This document shows, one piece after another, positions 8,354-16,337 of a stretch of 64,000 nt of DNA. A program made the translations under genes and the position numbers. Source of the DNA: CBEULR01 sp965544035 (GTDB lineage: Bacteria > Bacillota > Desulfotomaculia > Desulfotomaculales > Desulforudaceae); NCBI GenBank assembly GCA_965544035.1, contig CBEULR010000005.1, positions 62,001 through 126,000 of the forward strand. Direction: 5' to 3'. Position 1 is the stretch's first letter. Every line of letters begins with the position of its first letter. The notes below the pieces were generated by a model. That model was not told where the DNA came from and did not search any database. It was given only the letters and a program-made list of their open reading frames with translations.

Positions 8354-9361
8354 CTATCCGCCAACAACCCCCCGGCCGCCGCTGCACTTCCTGCCGCTTA
8401 GGGCGAGCAGCAGCACTTCGACAATCAGCCGCGGGTTACCATTGGCGGCGAGCATCTTTATGGCTTCATCAATGCTGCGGATGATCCCTGCCAATTCTCC
8501 TGCACTGTAACGGGTCCCCGCCCCCCTGATCTCATCGAGACGGTCGGCATTCACCAGCAGACCGGTCTCCCCGGTTTCGCGCCAGAGCAGCACATCCCGG
8601 TACCAAACCAACAGGGTGCGCAGGCGTTCTTCCAAAGCGTCCCGGGTTCCGATTTTCCGGGCGATCACGGTGATTTCCGCCGGACGCATCGCGGGCGCCC
8701 TCTGCGCCAGATCAATCATTTCGTCTCTGACCAGAAGGTGCTGTTTGCCCCGGACTATTTCCAGCGCACATCCCAGACTTCCCTCGGCAAGAGCCGCCGC
8801 AACCTCCGCCTCCGGCCCCATATATCCCATTGTTTCCAAACCGCGGCGGATTTCATCACGCGAGAGGCGGCGAAAGGGAACGCGAATACAGCGCGAACGG
8901 ACGGTGAGCGGGATGCGCTCCGGACAGGGTGACAGAAGGAAGAATACCGCTTTGCCCTGCGGTTCTTCCAGGGTTTTCAGCAGGGCGTTGGCCGCCTCGG
9001 TGGTCAACTGATCAGCCGGATCGACCACAAAGATGTGCCGGTCCCCGCGCGGTCTGTAAGCCAGTGCCGCCTGTATCCGGCGCACCTGGTCGATGCCGAA
9101 GCGCTGACCGGTCCCTTCCAAGCGCAGCACATCCGGATGCGATCCTGCCGCCGTCATCCGGCAGTCGGGACAGGAGCCGCATCCCCCATCGGTCCTCGGT
9201 CTGGAACACACAAGCAGGCCGATTAGAGCCTCGGTCATACTTCTCTTCCCGACACCCTCCGGGCCATGCAGCAGGTAGGCCCGGGTCAGCCGGCCGTTAT
9301 GCAGAGCGGCCGTCAGTGACCGTCTGGCCGTTTCCTGACCGATGATATCACTTAACCGGAT
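8354..9361 (-). CDS. holB: DNA polymerase III delta' subunit, apparent ATC start
   Basis: Clamp-loader delta' subunit. The frame encodes RLSDIIGQETARRSL, then LLHGPEGVGK (P-loop-like), a Cys cluster CGSCPDC, and the Arg-finger region LTVRSRC. The first ATG in frame, at 9238, would delete the IIGQ segment and P-loop. Upstream the frame is open only back to a TGA at 9370-9368 and contains no ATG, GTG or TTG. The sequence AGAGGTGA followed 6 bases later by ATC at 9361 places initiation where homologues start, giving 335 residues, a normal length. The ATC may be a real rare start or a single-base error for ATG. The gene overlaps the tmk stop by 14 bases. Confidence 0.85.
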   Translation of the reverse strand: MRLSDIIGQETARRSLTAALHNGRLTRAYLLHGPEGVGKRSMTEALIGLLVCSRPRTDGGCGSCPDCRMTAAGSHPDVLRLEGTGQRFGIDQVRRIQAALAYRPRGDRHIFVVDPADQLTTEAANALLKTLEEPQGKAVFFLLSPCPERIPLTVRSRCIRVPFRRLSRDEIRRGLETMGYMGPEAEVAAALAEGSLGCALEIVRGKQHLLVRDEMIDLAQRAPAMRPAEITVIARKIGTRDALEERLRTLLVWYRDVLLWRETGETGLLVNADRLDEIRGAGTRYSAGELAGIIRSIDEAIKMLAANGNPRLIVEVLLLALSGRKCSGGRGVVGG

Positions 9362-9965
9362 TAGAAATCACCTCTACTCGTTCCCGGATCGCGGCTGCTA
9401 CTTCCGACGGGGTGCCGTCGGCCGAAAGCACCAGATAACGGTCGGGCTCTGCCGCCGCGAGTTCAAGATAACCCTGCCGCACACGCTGATAGAACTCCTG
9501 TGTTTCCTGTTCCAGGCGGTCGGCCTCGTGCCCTGCGCAGCGGGTCAGAGCCGCATCCACCGGAAGATCCAGCAGTACGGTCAGCACCGGCTGCAGCCCG
9601 CCCGTCGCCAGGTGATTCATCTGCCGCAGGCGGGTCAGGTCGAGTCCCCGGCCATACCCCTGATAGGCCAGGGTGGAGTCGGTGTAACGATCGCTAAGCA
9701 CGATCTGCCCGGCCTCCAGGGCCGGTCTGACCACCTCGCTCACAAACTGGGCCCGCGCCGCCACATAAAGCAGTGCCTCGGTTTCGCGAGTCATCTCCCT
9801 GTATGCCGGATCGAGCAGCATCGCGCGGATTGCCTCGCCGATTCTGGTACCTCCCGGTTCCCTGGTAACCAGCACCCGGCAGCCGGACGCCGCGAGCACC
9901 CGTCGCAGCAGTTCAATCTGCGTGGTCTTCCCGACTCCGTCTATACCTTCAAACGCAATAAACAT
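9348..9965 (-). CDS. tmk: Thymidylate kinase
   Basis: Phosphorylates dTMP to dTDP. The 205-residue protein has the P-loop GIDGVGKT at 7-14, TREPGGT (dTMP binding), and SDRYTDSTLAYQG around residue 92. It follows the decarboxylase by 7 bases and overlaps holB, matching Bacillus tmk-holB order. Confidence 0.96.
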   Translation of the reverse strand: MFIAFEGIDGVGKTTQIELLRRVLAASGCRVLVTREPGGTRIGEAIRAMLLDPAYREMTRETEALLYVAARAQFVSEVVRPALEAGQIVLSDRYTDSTLAYQGYGRGLDLTRLRQMNHLATGGLQPVLTVLLDLPVDAALTRCAGHEADRLEQETQEFYQRVRQGYLELAAAEPDRYLVLSADGTPSEVAAAIRERVEVISNPVK

Positions 9966-9972
9966 CCGTGCT

Positions 9973-11403
9973 TTACCTTTCCGCCACCACCCGCAGTGTT
10001 TCGCCCGTCGGGTCGTGGGCCGTGAGAAGTTGTCCCCCGCTCCGGACTTCCAGAATATATTCTATCATTTCTGCGGTTATTTTTTCGCCCATAATTAACG
10101 CCGGGATACCCGGGGGTGAAACGGTAACCGTTTCTGCAGCCACCCGTCCCTCGGCCCGAGACAGTCTCACAGACTCGGCCGGAGCCAGGAAGGCCTGCCG
10201 AGGGGTGAGAACGAGGGGCACTTCGGGCGGCCGCAACGCCGGACGGCTGCCGCGTGTCCGGCGACTCCGGGGCAGCCTGCGCACGGCCGCCAGCAGACGG
10301 CGCACATCCTCCCGGCGGCTGCCCGGCCCGATCACCAGCAGCAGATTATCCTGATCGGCAAGCTCGGCCTGAATGCGGTGGGCACGGCCCATCAGAAGCC
10401 GGGATGCAGTCCTGCCGTCAATCCCCGCCGCCCGGAAGGAAACCAGCACCTTGGCCGGGTCCTGCCCATCAGGCGCGTGAAACACCGGGAAACCGGCGCC
10501 CTCGAGACCCCGGCGCAGTTCACCGGCCAAATCGACCATCCGCCCCGCCAAACGGCCGCCCTGCAGCGCCATCTGCCGGCGCGCCAGATCTAGGGAGGCC
10601 ATCAGCAGGTATGACGGGGACGATGTCTGCAGCATCCTCAGGGCGCGGCCGACCACCGCCTGGTCGATGCGGCTGCCCCGGAGGTGCAGCAGCGCCGTCT
10701 GCGTCAATCCGGTACCCATTTTGTGCATGCTCTGCACCGCCGCGTCCGCCCCCCAAGCCAGTGCCGGGCGCGGCAGGGCGGGATGAAAGGGGAGGTGCGC
10801 GCCGTGCGCCTCGTCCACCAGCAGAGTGATTCCCGCTTCCCGGATCAACTGCACCAGTGCCTCGTTCAAACCGGCCGCCCCATAATAATTCGGGTGCACC
10901 GGCAGAAAAGCCCGGGCACCGGGATGCCTGCGGACGACCTCGGCCAGATCGGCTGGTCTGACTCCCAGGTGAATCCCAAAATCGGGATCGACCGGCGGGG
11001 TTACAAAAACCGGCCTCGCCCCGGTCAGTACCAAACCGGCCACCGCCGATCGGTGTATGTTTCGGGGCAGAATCACGGTGTCCCCCTCCCGGAGGACGGC
11101 AGTCATCATCGCCTCCACTCCAACCGTACTGCCGTTCACCAGAAAAAAGGTCCGGTCGGCACCGTAGAGGCGGGCAGCCAAGGCCTCGGCCTGCGCGATC
11201 GGTCCGCTTGGGGCGTGCAGGTCATCAAGTCCGGGGAGTTCGGTCAGATCATAACGGGCTAACTGACCGGCCAAAGCTCTCAACGTACGGGCAAGTCCTC
11301 TTCCGCCGCCATGCCCCGGAAAGTGAAAGCCGGCATACCCCTTCCCCACGTGCCGCCGCAGTGCTTCCCACAGTGGCGCCTTTGCCTGGCGCATGCGCTT
11401 CAC
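9973..11403 (-). CDS. Orn/Lys/Arg decarboxylase family PLP enzyme (YaaO-like)
   Basis: A 476-residue fold-type I PLP enzyme of the short Orn/Lys/Arg decarboxylase group. The N-terminus has the FHFPGHGGGRG substrate motif, LVDEAHGAHLPFH supplies the PLP-binding Asp and His, and SMHKMG carries the Schiff-base lysine. The family makes polyamine precursors by amino-acid decarboxylation, most often arginine to agmatine; the substrate here is not determinable. Position directly upstream of tmk matches Bacillus yaaO. GAGGGGGTGA lies before the ATG. Confidence 0.88.
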   Translation of the reverse strand: MKRMRQAKAPLWEALRRHVGKGYAGFHFPGHGGGRGLARTLRALAGQLARYDLTELPGLDDLHAPSGPIAQAEALAARLYGADRTFFLVNGSTVGVEAMMTAVLREGDTVILPRNIHRSAVAGLVLTGARPVFVTPPVDPDFGIHLGVRPADLAEVVRRHPGARAFLPVHPNYYGAAGLNEALVQLIREAGITLLVDEAHGAHLPFHPALPRPALAWGADAAVQSMHKMGTGLTQTALLHLRGSRIDQAVVGRALRMLQTSSPSYLLMASLDLARRQMALQGGRLAGRMVDLAGELRRGLEGAGFPVFHAPDGQDPAKVLVSFRAAGIDGRTASRLLMGRAHRIQAELADQDNLLLVIGPGSRREDVRRLLAAVRRLPRSRRTRGSRPALRPPEVPLVLTPRQAFLAPAESVRLSRAEGRVAAETVTVSPPGIPALIMGEKITAEMIEYILEVRSGGQLLTAHDPTGETLRVVAER

Positions 11404-11491
11404 CCCCTCAATTGTAGCCGGAGGCTGTATTCCCTAAAGATTGACACTTTCAAAGAAACGAATGGAATCGTATCATCCGGGCAGAGACAAA

Positions 11492-11513
11492 GCCTCTTCC
11501 ACGGGGAAGAGGC
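11492..11513 (-). terminator. Hairpin terminator of the oxidoreductase operon
   Basis: Perfect 9-bp stem GCCTCTTCC / GGAAGAGGC with a 4-base loop, followed on the minus strand by TTTGTCT, 30 bases after the last subunit gene. The T-tract is modest. Confidence 0.6.
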
Positions 11514-11542
11514 CTCACACAACCACCAAACAGGCTTCCACT

Positions 11543-11812
11543 TTAGTGCTTTAGTTTCTTCTTCCGTTCTTCCCTGCTCTCCCGGACCACCAGAATTGCA
11601 CAATCGGGGCACACCGTGGAACATATGCCGCAGGATATGCATTCGTCATTGATCGGCTCAACCGTCGGCGTGCCGTACACGCCCAATGTTTTGGACCATC
11701 CCAGGCACTCCTTGGGACACTTCTCGATGCACAGGCCGCAGCCCTTGCACAAACCGGGGAAGACAGTAAAGGTTCCCCGTTTGGTGTTCTTGGTCTCGTG
11801 TTCGAAAGCCAT
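11543..11812 (-). CDS. 2-oxoacid:ferredoxin oxidoreductase, ferredoxin (delta) subunit
   Basis: An 89-residue 2[4Fe-4S] polyferredoxin with CKGCGLCIEKCP and CISCGICSTVCP clusters, the delta-type electron-transfer subunit. A long insert between clusters and a Lys-rich tail are typical of delta subunits. It begins one base after the gamma gene stop and is the last gene of the operon. It probably passes electrons from the thiamine-bound intermediate to soluble ferredoxin. Confidence 0.9.
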   Translation of the reverse strand: MAFEHETKNTKRGTFTVFPGLCKGCGLCIEKCPKECLGWSKTLGVYGTPTVEPINDECISCGICSTVCPDCAILVVRESREERKKKLKH

Positions 11813-12394
11813 TTATTCTTGACCTCCCCGCAGCACCTCACTGACCAGTTCCATTCCCCTCTGGATGGCCCGGTAGTTCAGTTCACGCAGTTTCGGATCC
11901 TGTTCAAACTTGTAGCCCAGCCGGTTTTCAATCGCCTTCTTCGCGTTATCCAGGCTGACCACCTTGGTGGCCCCGATCACCGCACCCATGATCAGGATGT
12001 TGAACACCCGCGGGTGCAGTTCCTTCTTCGCAATCTCCACTCCCGGAATGGCCAGCACCTTCGCCGCCCCCTGGGGGAGTTCGGTCTTAGCGCCGGCCGC
12101 CATCGTGTCGTATACGAAAACCGTTTCACCGCCAACATACTGACCGACCCGTCCCACCGCCCGCTCGCTCAGCGCAACGACGATATCCGCAATCGCAAAC
12201 TTCGGTGACCCGATCGGCTCGTCACCGATTTGGAGGAAGGCCACACTCACACCGCCCCGTTGCTCCACACCGAAATTGGGGATGTAGAGCACCTGTTTTC
12301 CTTCTTCATAGGCGGCCTCGGCCAGAATCTGCGCCACGGCCTGGATGCCCTGGCCCCCCTCGCCCGCAATCAGTATCTTAACCAGCTTAGCCAT
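11813..12394 (-). CDS. 2-oxoacid:ferredoxin oxidoreductase, gamma subunit
   Basis: A 193-residue gamma subunit with the N-terminal IAGEGGQGIQ motif and YIPNFGVEQRGG, which bind or transfer coenzyme A in this enzyme superfamily. The start at 12394 overlaps the beta-gene stop by 8 bases; an ATG at 12508 would add 38 residues of low-complexity sequence out of frame with the beta gene, so it was not used. Confidence 0.9.
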   Translation of the reverse strand: MAKLVKILIAGEGGQGIQAVAQILAEAAYEEGKQVLYIPNFGVEQRGGVSVAFLQIGDEPIGSPKFAIADIVVALSERAVGRVGQYVGGETVFVYDTMAAGAKTELPQGAAKVLAIPGVEIAKKELHPRVFNILIMGAVIGATKVVSLDNAKKAIENRLGYKFEQDPKLRELNYRAIQRGMELVSEVLRGGQE

Positions 12395-13166
12395 TGCTGC
12401 GCGCCCCCTCTCCGTCTTTCGGTTTGGGCGCTGTAGGATCCTTGAGCTCACCCACACGGAAATGTGCCGGCATTTTTTCTTCGATGAACTCCCACGTTTT
12501 CTTGGCATTGGTGCGCCAGTTCGTGGGACAGGTAGAAAGCACCTCTACAAACGAAAAACCGCGCCCCTCCATCTGGTTCTGCAGGGCCTTGGTGATCATT
12601 CTCAGCAGCTGCTTCGGCCGGGCAATCGTACCCCGGGCCACGTACGCCCCCTCGGGCGTAATCGCGCTCACCATCTCCGGTCCCTGCGTCGGGCTGCCCG
12701 TCTGCTCCACGTCACGCCCGTACGGCGTGGTCTCGGTCTTTTGCCCGGGCAGGGTGGTCGGGGCCATCTGCCCGCCGGTCATCGCGTACTGTGTATTGTT
12801 AATAACTATCGCCGTAATCTTTTCATTGCGGGTGGCCGCGCTGACCAGGTGCTGGGCACCGATCGCGTAGCCGCCGCCGTCACCCATATACGCCACACAG
12901 ATGAGTTCCGGCCGGGCCCGCTTAATCCCGGTCATCACCGGTGTCGTACGGCCATGGTGCGTCTGTACGCTGTCCACGTTGAAAAAGTCCCAGGCCAAGA
13001 GCGAACAGCCGATGTCGCACCCGAAAATAACCCGGTCCTGGATGCCCAGCTGATCAATAGCCTGTCCGAGCACCCTGAGGGCTATACCGTGCCCACATCC
13101 GGGACAGAACTTGTGCGGTTTGGTTTCCCTTCGCCAACTCCGCGGCATTGCCGGTTGAACTGCCAC
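12387..13166 (-). CDS. 2-oxoacid:ferredoxin oxidoreductase, beta (TPP) subunit
   Basis: A 259-residue beta subunit binding thiamine pyrophosphate. It has FCPGCGHGI near the N-terminus, the Mg/TPP motif MGDGGGYAIG with NNTQYAMTGGQ downstream, and TTPYGRDVEQTG. The family oxidatively decarboxylates 2-oxoacids to acyl-CoA with ferredoxin as acceptor. 2-Oxoglutarate and branched-chain 2-oxoacids are the candidate substrates; the sequence does not settle which. Confidence 0.92.
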   Translation of the reverse strand: MAVQPAMPRSWRRETKPHKFCPGCGHGIALRVLGQAIDQLGIQDRVIFGCDIGCSLLAWDFFNVDSVQTHHGRTTPVMTGIKRARPELICVAYMGDGGGYAIGAQHLVSAATRNEKITAIVINNTQYAMTGGQMAPTTLPGQKTETTPYGRDVEQTGSPTQGPEMVSAITPEGAYVARGTIARPKQLLRMITKALQNQMEGRGFSFVEVLSTCPTNWRTNAKKTWEFIEEKMPAHFRVGELKDPTAPKPKDGEGARSNG

Positions 13167-13178
13167 AGTCTAACCCCC

Positions 13179-14267
13179 TTATGCTACGAGTTCCCGGGAA
13201 CGGGCGACAACCTCTTCGGGAGTGATCCCGACACCCGGCCGGAAATGCGGTACGATCTCCACCGTCTTGCCGTACAGGGACTCCTTGATCAGGCGGGCCA
13301 GCTGTCCCTGGGCCGACTCCACAACCAGAATCTTCTTGGTGCGGTCGGCCATCGCCCGGAGCGCCCGGTCAGGCATCGGCCGGAGCGTGATCGGCCGGAA
13401 ATAACCGACGTTCAGCCCCTCGGCCCGCAGCGACTCGACGGCCTGCCTGGTGGCGCGGGCCACTACCCCGTGCGCCACGATCACCACATCAGCGTTTTCA
13501 GTGCCGAATTCGTCGTGTTCGGCCACTTCATCCACAATCCGGTCGTAAGCCTTGATGTGGTTGGAGAGTACTTCGTACAGCTCTTCTTCGGTATTGTATG
13601 TGTTCCGGTAGTGCCCGGGAAGGCGATCGACGCCGGGCATACCGGGCAACCCCAGATAGGGTTCCGGTTTCACCAGCTCGATACCCTTTTCCAGCGGATC
13701 ATATATCGTCAGCGGTTCACGCATCTTCGCCTGGTAGCCGTCACCCAGCACAAAGGTCGGGAACCGGTACTTCCAAGCGGTGTTAAAAGCCTTGATCATA
13801 TAGTCGAACAGCTCCTGGTGGGTGGCCGTCGAGTACACGATCCGGAATCCCTCGCCGTTGCCGCCGAAGGTGGTCAGCATGACTTCCTGCTGCGAGTAAA
13901 TAACGGTGGCTGTTGAAGGACCGCCCCGCTGCATAACGGCCACCACAACGGGCAGACGCATCATCTCGGCCATCGCCAGGGGTTCCTGCATCAAAACGGT
14001 ACCCGGACCGGCCGTCGCCGTAAAAGTCTTTTTCCCGGCCATAACCCCGCCGATCGTCGTGAACCCGGCGGACAGCTCATCTTCAGTCTGCAGAAAGACC
14101 TTGCCGTACTTGGGCGCCAGCCGGGTCCAGTAGTGCATCACCTCGTTTTGCGGGGTAATCGGGTAGCCGTACATGATATCGGCCTGCCCGGCAAGAGCCG
14201 CCCAAGCCACAACCTCGTTACCGGTCATAAACACCCGCTTTTCACCCGTGATCGGTTTCTCCGACAT
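13179..14267 (-). CDS. 2-oxoacid:ferredoxin oxidoreductase, alpha subunit
   Basis: A 362-residue alpha subunit carrying the pyrimidine-binding (PP-like) and transketolase C-terminal domains. YGYPITPQNEV, TATAGPGTVLMQEPL and QRGGPSTAT are visible; GPST is followed by ATVIYS rather than the GLPT often seen in 2-oxoglutarate enzymes, which weakens a Kor-specific call. Start chosen at 14267, with GGAGGTG 5-6 bases upstream; the longer open frame runs back into the ParA-like gene. Order alpha-beta-gamma-delta on one transcript. Confidence 0.92.
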   Translation of the reverse strand: MSEKPITGEKRVFMTGNEVVAWAALAGQADIMYGYPITPQNEVMHYWTRLAPKYGKVFLQTEDELSAGFTTIGGVMAGKKTFTATAGPGTVLMQEPLAMAEMMRLPVVVAVMQRGGPSTATVIYSQQEVMLTTFGGNGEGFRIVYSTATHQELFDYMIKAFNTAWKYRFPTFVLGDGYQAKMREPLTIYDPLEKGIELVKPEPYLGLPGMPGVDRLPGHYRNTYNTEEELYEVLSNHIKAYDRIVDEVAEHDEFGTENADVVIVAHGVVARATRQAVESLRAEGLNVGYFRPITLRPMPDRALRAMADRTKKILVVESAQGQLARLIKESLYGKTVEIVPHFRPGVGITPEEVVARSRELVA

Positions 14268-14292
14268 CTGAGCACCTCCAATTCCGCTCATC

Positions 14293-14958
14293 TCACCAGA
14301 ATGTGCGCGGCATATATCGCTTGATAACGCGGACGGGATTGCCCGCCGCATCCTTTGGGCCGATCTTATCGGCAATCCCGGCCACCGCAGTGGTCGCCAC
14401 CACCGGGATACCCAGGCGCCGTGCAGCCTCAGCAACCACACGCGCCCCTTCCTGAACCATCTGCACCGTTGTCTCCTCAACCATGTGGGTGTTGTTGATG
14501 AGGCCGTCGACCACACCCATCTCACGGGTGTACGCGACGATGTCGTCGGCGGTGGCGGTCATCGGGCGGCTGATGTTAACCACGGCCAAAACCGTGAAAG
14601 ACGGTTCATCCTCCACACCCTCAATCAGGTTTAGGGTACGCAGGCCATCCACTCCGTATCCAATATCAAAAATAATATCGCCGGAACGTCTCAGGGCCCA
14701 TCTGGCTTCAGCCTTGAGAATGGTTCCGGCCTCCCCCAAGCCAACCGTATCCCTGGTTTCCCAAGCCACCACGTTCAGACCCTGCGCCTGGAGCTCTTTT
14801 TTTATCGGGCGCAGGGTATAGCAGGGCTCCACCACATCCATATCTACCAGAGTAACCTCGCGCCCCATCGCAACCAGATCCAGAGCGCGGTTCACAGCCA
14901 CCTCGCTCTTGCCGCCGGCGTATTCACCGACATAGGCTTCAACAATACGGCGCGCGAT
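14293..14958 (-). CDS. ParA/MinD-like P-loop ATPase linked to oxidoreductase, start unclear
   Basis: Encodes IARRIVEAYV, GEYAGGKS (GxxxxGKS P-loop), LVDMDVVEP and DIGYGVDG: a SIMIBI-class (ParA/MinD/CobQ-like) nucleotide-binding protein of about 221 residues. The first conventional start, GTG at 14901, cuts off the P-loop. The frame upstream is open to TGA at 14967-14965 and holds no ATG, GTG or TTG. AAAGGGTGA lies 6 bases before ATC 14958. Either ATC initiates, or one extra T in TTT at 14959-14961 breaks a frame beginning GTG AAG ATT ATC GCG. It heads the alpha-beta-gamma-delta operon. Role unknown; cofactor or cluster delivery is a guess. Confidence 0.75.
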   Translation of the reverse strand: MARRIVEAYVGEYAGGKSEVAVNRALDLVAMGREVTLVDMDVVEPCYTLRPIKKELQAQGLNVVAWETRDTVGLGEAGTILKAEARWALRRSGDIIFDIGYGVDGLRTLNLIEGVEDEPSFTVLAVVNISRPMTATADDIVAYTREMGVVDGLINNTHMVEETTVQMVQEGARVVAEAARRLGIPVVATTAVAGIADKIGPKDAAGNPVRVIKRYMPRTFW

Positions 14959-15002
14959 AAATCTTCACCCTTTAACTTTTGAAAAATTCCAAAATTTCAT
15001 TT

Positions 15003-15032
15003 AATATACGTTAGGCTTCAGGCGCAAGTCAA
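15003..15032 (-). promoter_or_regulatory. Promoter of the ParA-like/oxidoreductase operon
   Basis: Minus-strand TTGACT (15032-15027) and TATATT (15008-15003), 18 bases apart. It predicts transcription beginning near 14996 and so a leader of about 35 bases ahead of the ParA-like coding region. Confidence 0.65.
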
Positions 15033-15080
15033 CATTAGCCGACAATGCATACTGAATACTTAAAACCAAGTCCAACAAAC

Positions 15081-15344
15081 TCAGACTACAAACAACTTCA
15101 GCAAGACCAGCAGCACCACACCCGGAACCTGCAGAACGGCTGCCGTCGCGATGGTAAACAGATTAAAGGGAATATGAAAGCCGAACAGAGCACCGCCCAG
15201 ATTGACCGCGACCAGCAGCGCCACCCCCACGAACGTATAGCCCACCAAACGGCAGAAATACCGAAAAGGGGTGAGCAGAAAACCGGCGATAAGGTACAGG
15301 CCGCCCAGCCCCAACAGACCCAGCAAGACCAGTTTCCAGTCCAC
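15081..15344 (-). CDS. bofA: Pro-sigmaK processing inhibitor BofA
   Basis: An 87-residue membrane protein with hydrophobic segments at about 4-22, 35-53 and 62-86. The central VGYTFVGVALLVAVNL and GFHIPFNLFT motifs are typical of BofA. In Bacillus it holds the SpoIVFB protease inactive in the outer forespore membrane until the sigmaK checkpoint. The start is GTG with GGAGGAGG upstream. Location after recR is conserved in sporulating Firmicutes, so the organism is probably a spore former. Confidence 0.9.
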   Translation of the reverse strand: MDWKLVLLGLLGLGGLYLIAGFLLTPFRYFCRLVGYTFVGVALLVAVNLGGALFGFHIPFNLFTIATAAVLQVPGVVLLVLLKLFVV

Positions 15345-15399
15345 GATACATCCTCCTCCCGGGTTGTCCTTACCAATAATTATTGAGCCGGGAGGAAAA

Positions 15400-15996
15400 T
15401 TATACCTCTCTGCGCCCCTCTATGGCCTTGGCCAGCGTACGCCCGTCGGCGTATTCGAGGTCTGCGCCCACGGGCAGCCCGTAGGCCAGTCTGGTTGTCT
15501 TCACGCCGAGCGGTTTCAAAATCTTGGCCAGGTAAAGCGCCGTCGCCTCTCCCTCGAGGTTGGCGTTGGTCGCCAGAATCACTTCCTCAACCCCGCCGCG
15601 CCGGACACGGTCGAGCAGGAGACCGATGGTCAGCCGGTCCGGGCCGATGCCTTCCATCGGCGAGAGACTGCCGTGCAGCACATGGTAGCGGCCCGAAAAG
15701 CCGTACGCCTTCTCCAACGCGACCACATCACGGGGCTGTTCGACAACACAGATGATACGTCGGGTGCGTCCGGCATCGGTACACAAGGCACAGGGGTCCT
15801 GATCGGTGATATTCGCACATTCCGAACAGTAGCGGATCTTCTCCCGCGCCTCGGTAATTGCTGCGGCCAGACCGGCGGCCGTTTCCGGCGGCGCGGTCAC
15901 CAAATGGTAGGCCAGCCGCTGGGCCGTCTTGGGCCCGATGCCCGGCAGCTTGGCAAGTTCCTCAACCAGTCGCCTGATCGAACGCACCTGATACAT
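15400..15996 (-). CDS. recR: Recombination mediator RecR
   Basis: A 198-residue protein acting with RecF and RecO to load RecA at gaps. It has an N-terminal helix-hairpin-helix (LAKLPGIGPKTAQRLA), a C4 zinc finger (CSEC and CALC), and a Toprim domain with VVEQPRDV. It lies 11 bases after ybaB in the standard dnaX-ybaB-recR-bofA order. Confidence 0.96.
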   Translation of the reverse strand: MYQVRSIRRLVEELAKLPGIGPKTAQRLAYHLVTAPPETAAGLAAAITEAREKIRYCSECANITDQDPCALCTDAGRTRRIICVVEQPRDVVALEKAYGFSGRYHVLHGSLSPMEGIGPDRLTIGLLLDRVRRGGVEEVILATNANLEGEATALYLAKILKPLGVKTTRLAYGLPVGADLEYADGRTLAKAIEGRREV

Positions 15997-16007
15997 CGGA
16001 CACCCGG

Positions 16008-16319
16008 CTAAAACAGCCCGGGAGGCATATTCAGCCCGCCGGTAAGCTTGCCCATTTCAGCAGAAACCATATCACGCGACAGGCGCAGGGCCTCGTTCGT
16101 GGCGGCCAGCACCAGATCCTGCAGCATTTCCACATCTTCAGGGTCGACGGCCTCGGGGCTGATCGTTACCGAAATAATCTCCTGCTTGCCGTTGGCCACC
16201 ACCTTCACGGCACCGCCGCCCGCAGCGGCCTCCACCGTGCGTTCGCCAAGCTCTTCCTGCAGACGCATCATGTCGGCCTGGAGCTTTTGGACCTGTTTCA
16301 GCATCTTCTGCATGCCCAC
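16008..16319 (-). CDS. YbaB/EbfC nucleoid-associated protein
   Basis: A 103-residue DNA-binding protein with the family N-terminus MQKMLKQVQKLQADMMRLQEEL (shown only in part here by its first residues) and C-terminal GLNMPPGLF. Homologues dimerise like tweezers and bind DNA non-specifically. It sits between dnaX and recR. Confidence 0.93.
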   Translation of the reverse strand: MGMQKMLKQVQKLQADMMRLQEELGERTVEAAAGGGAVKVVANGKQEIISVTISPEAVDPEDVEMLQDLVLAATNEALRLSRDMVSAEMGKLTGGLNMPPGLF

Positions 16320-16337
16320 TTGACACTACCTCCTTAG

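Noticed and set aside
15045..15386. Gln-rich plus-strand frame opposite bofA
   Set aside because: BofA on the minus strand has clear membrane segments and conserved context; the plus frame is low complexity.
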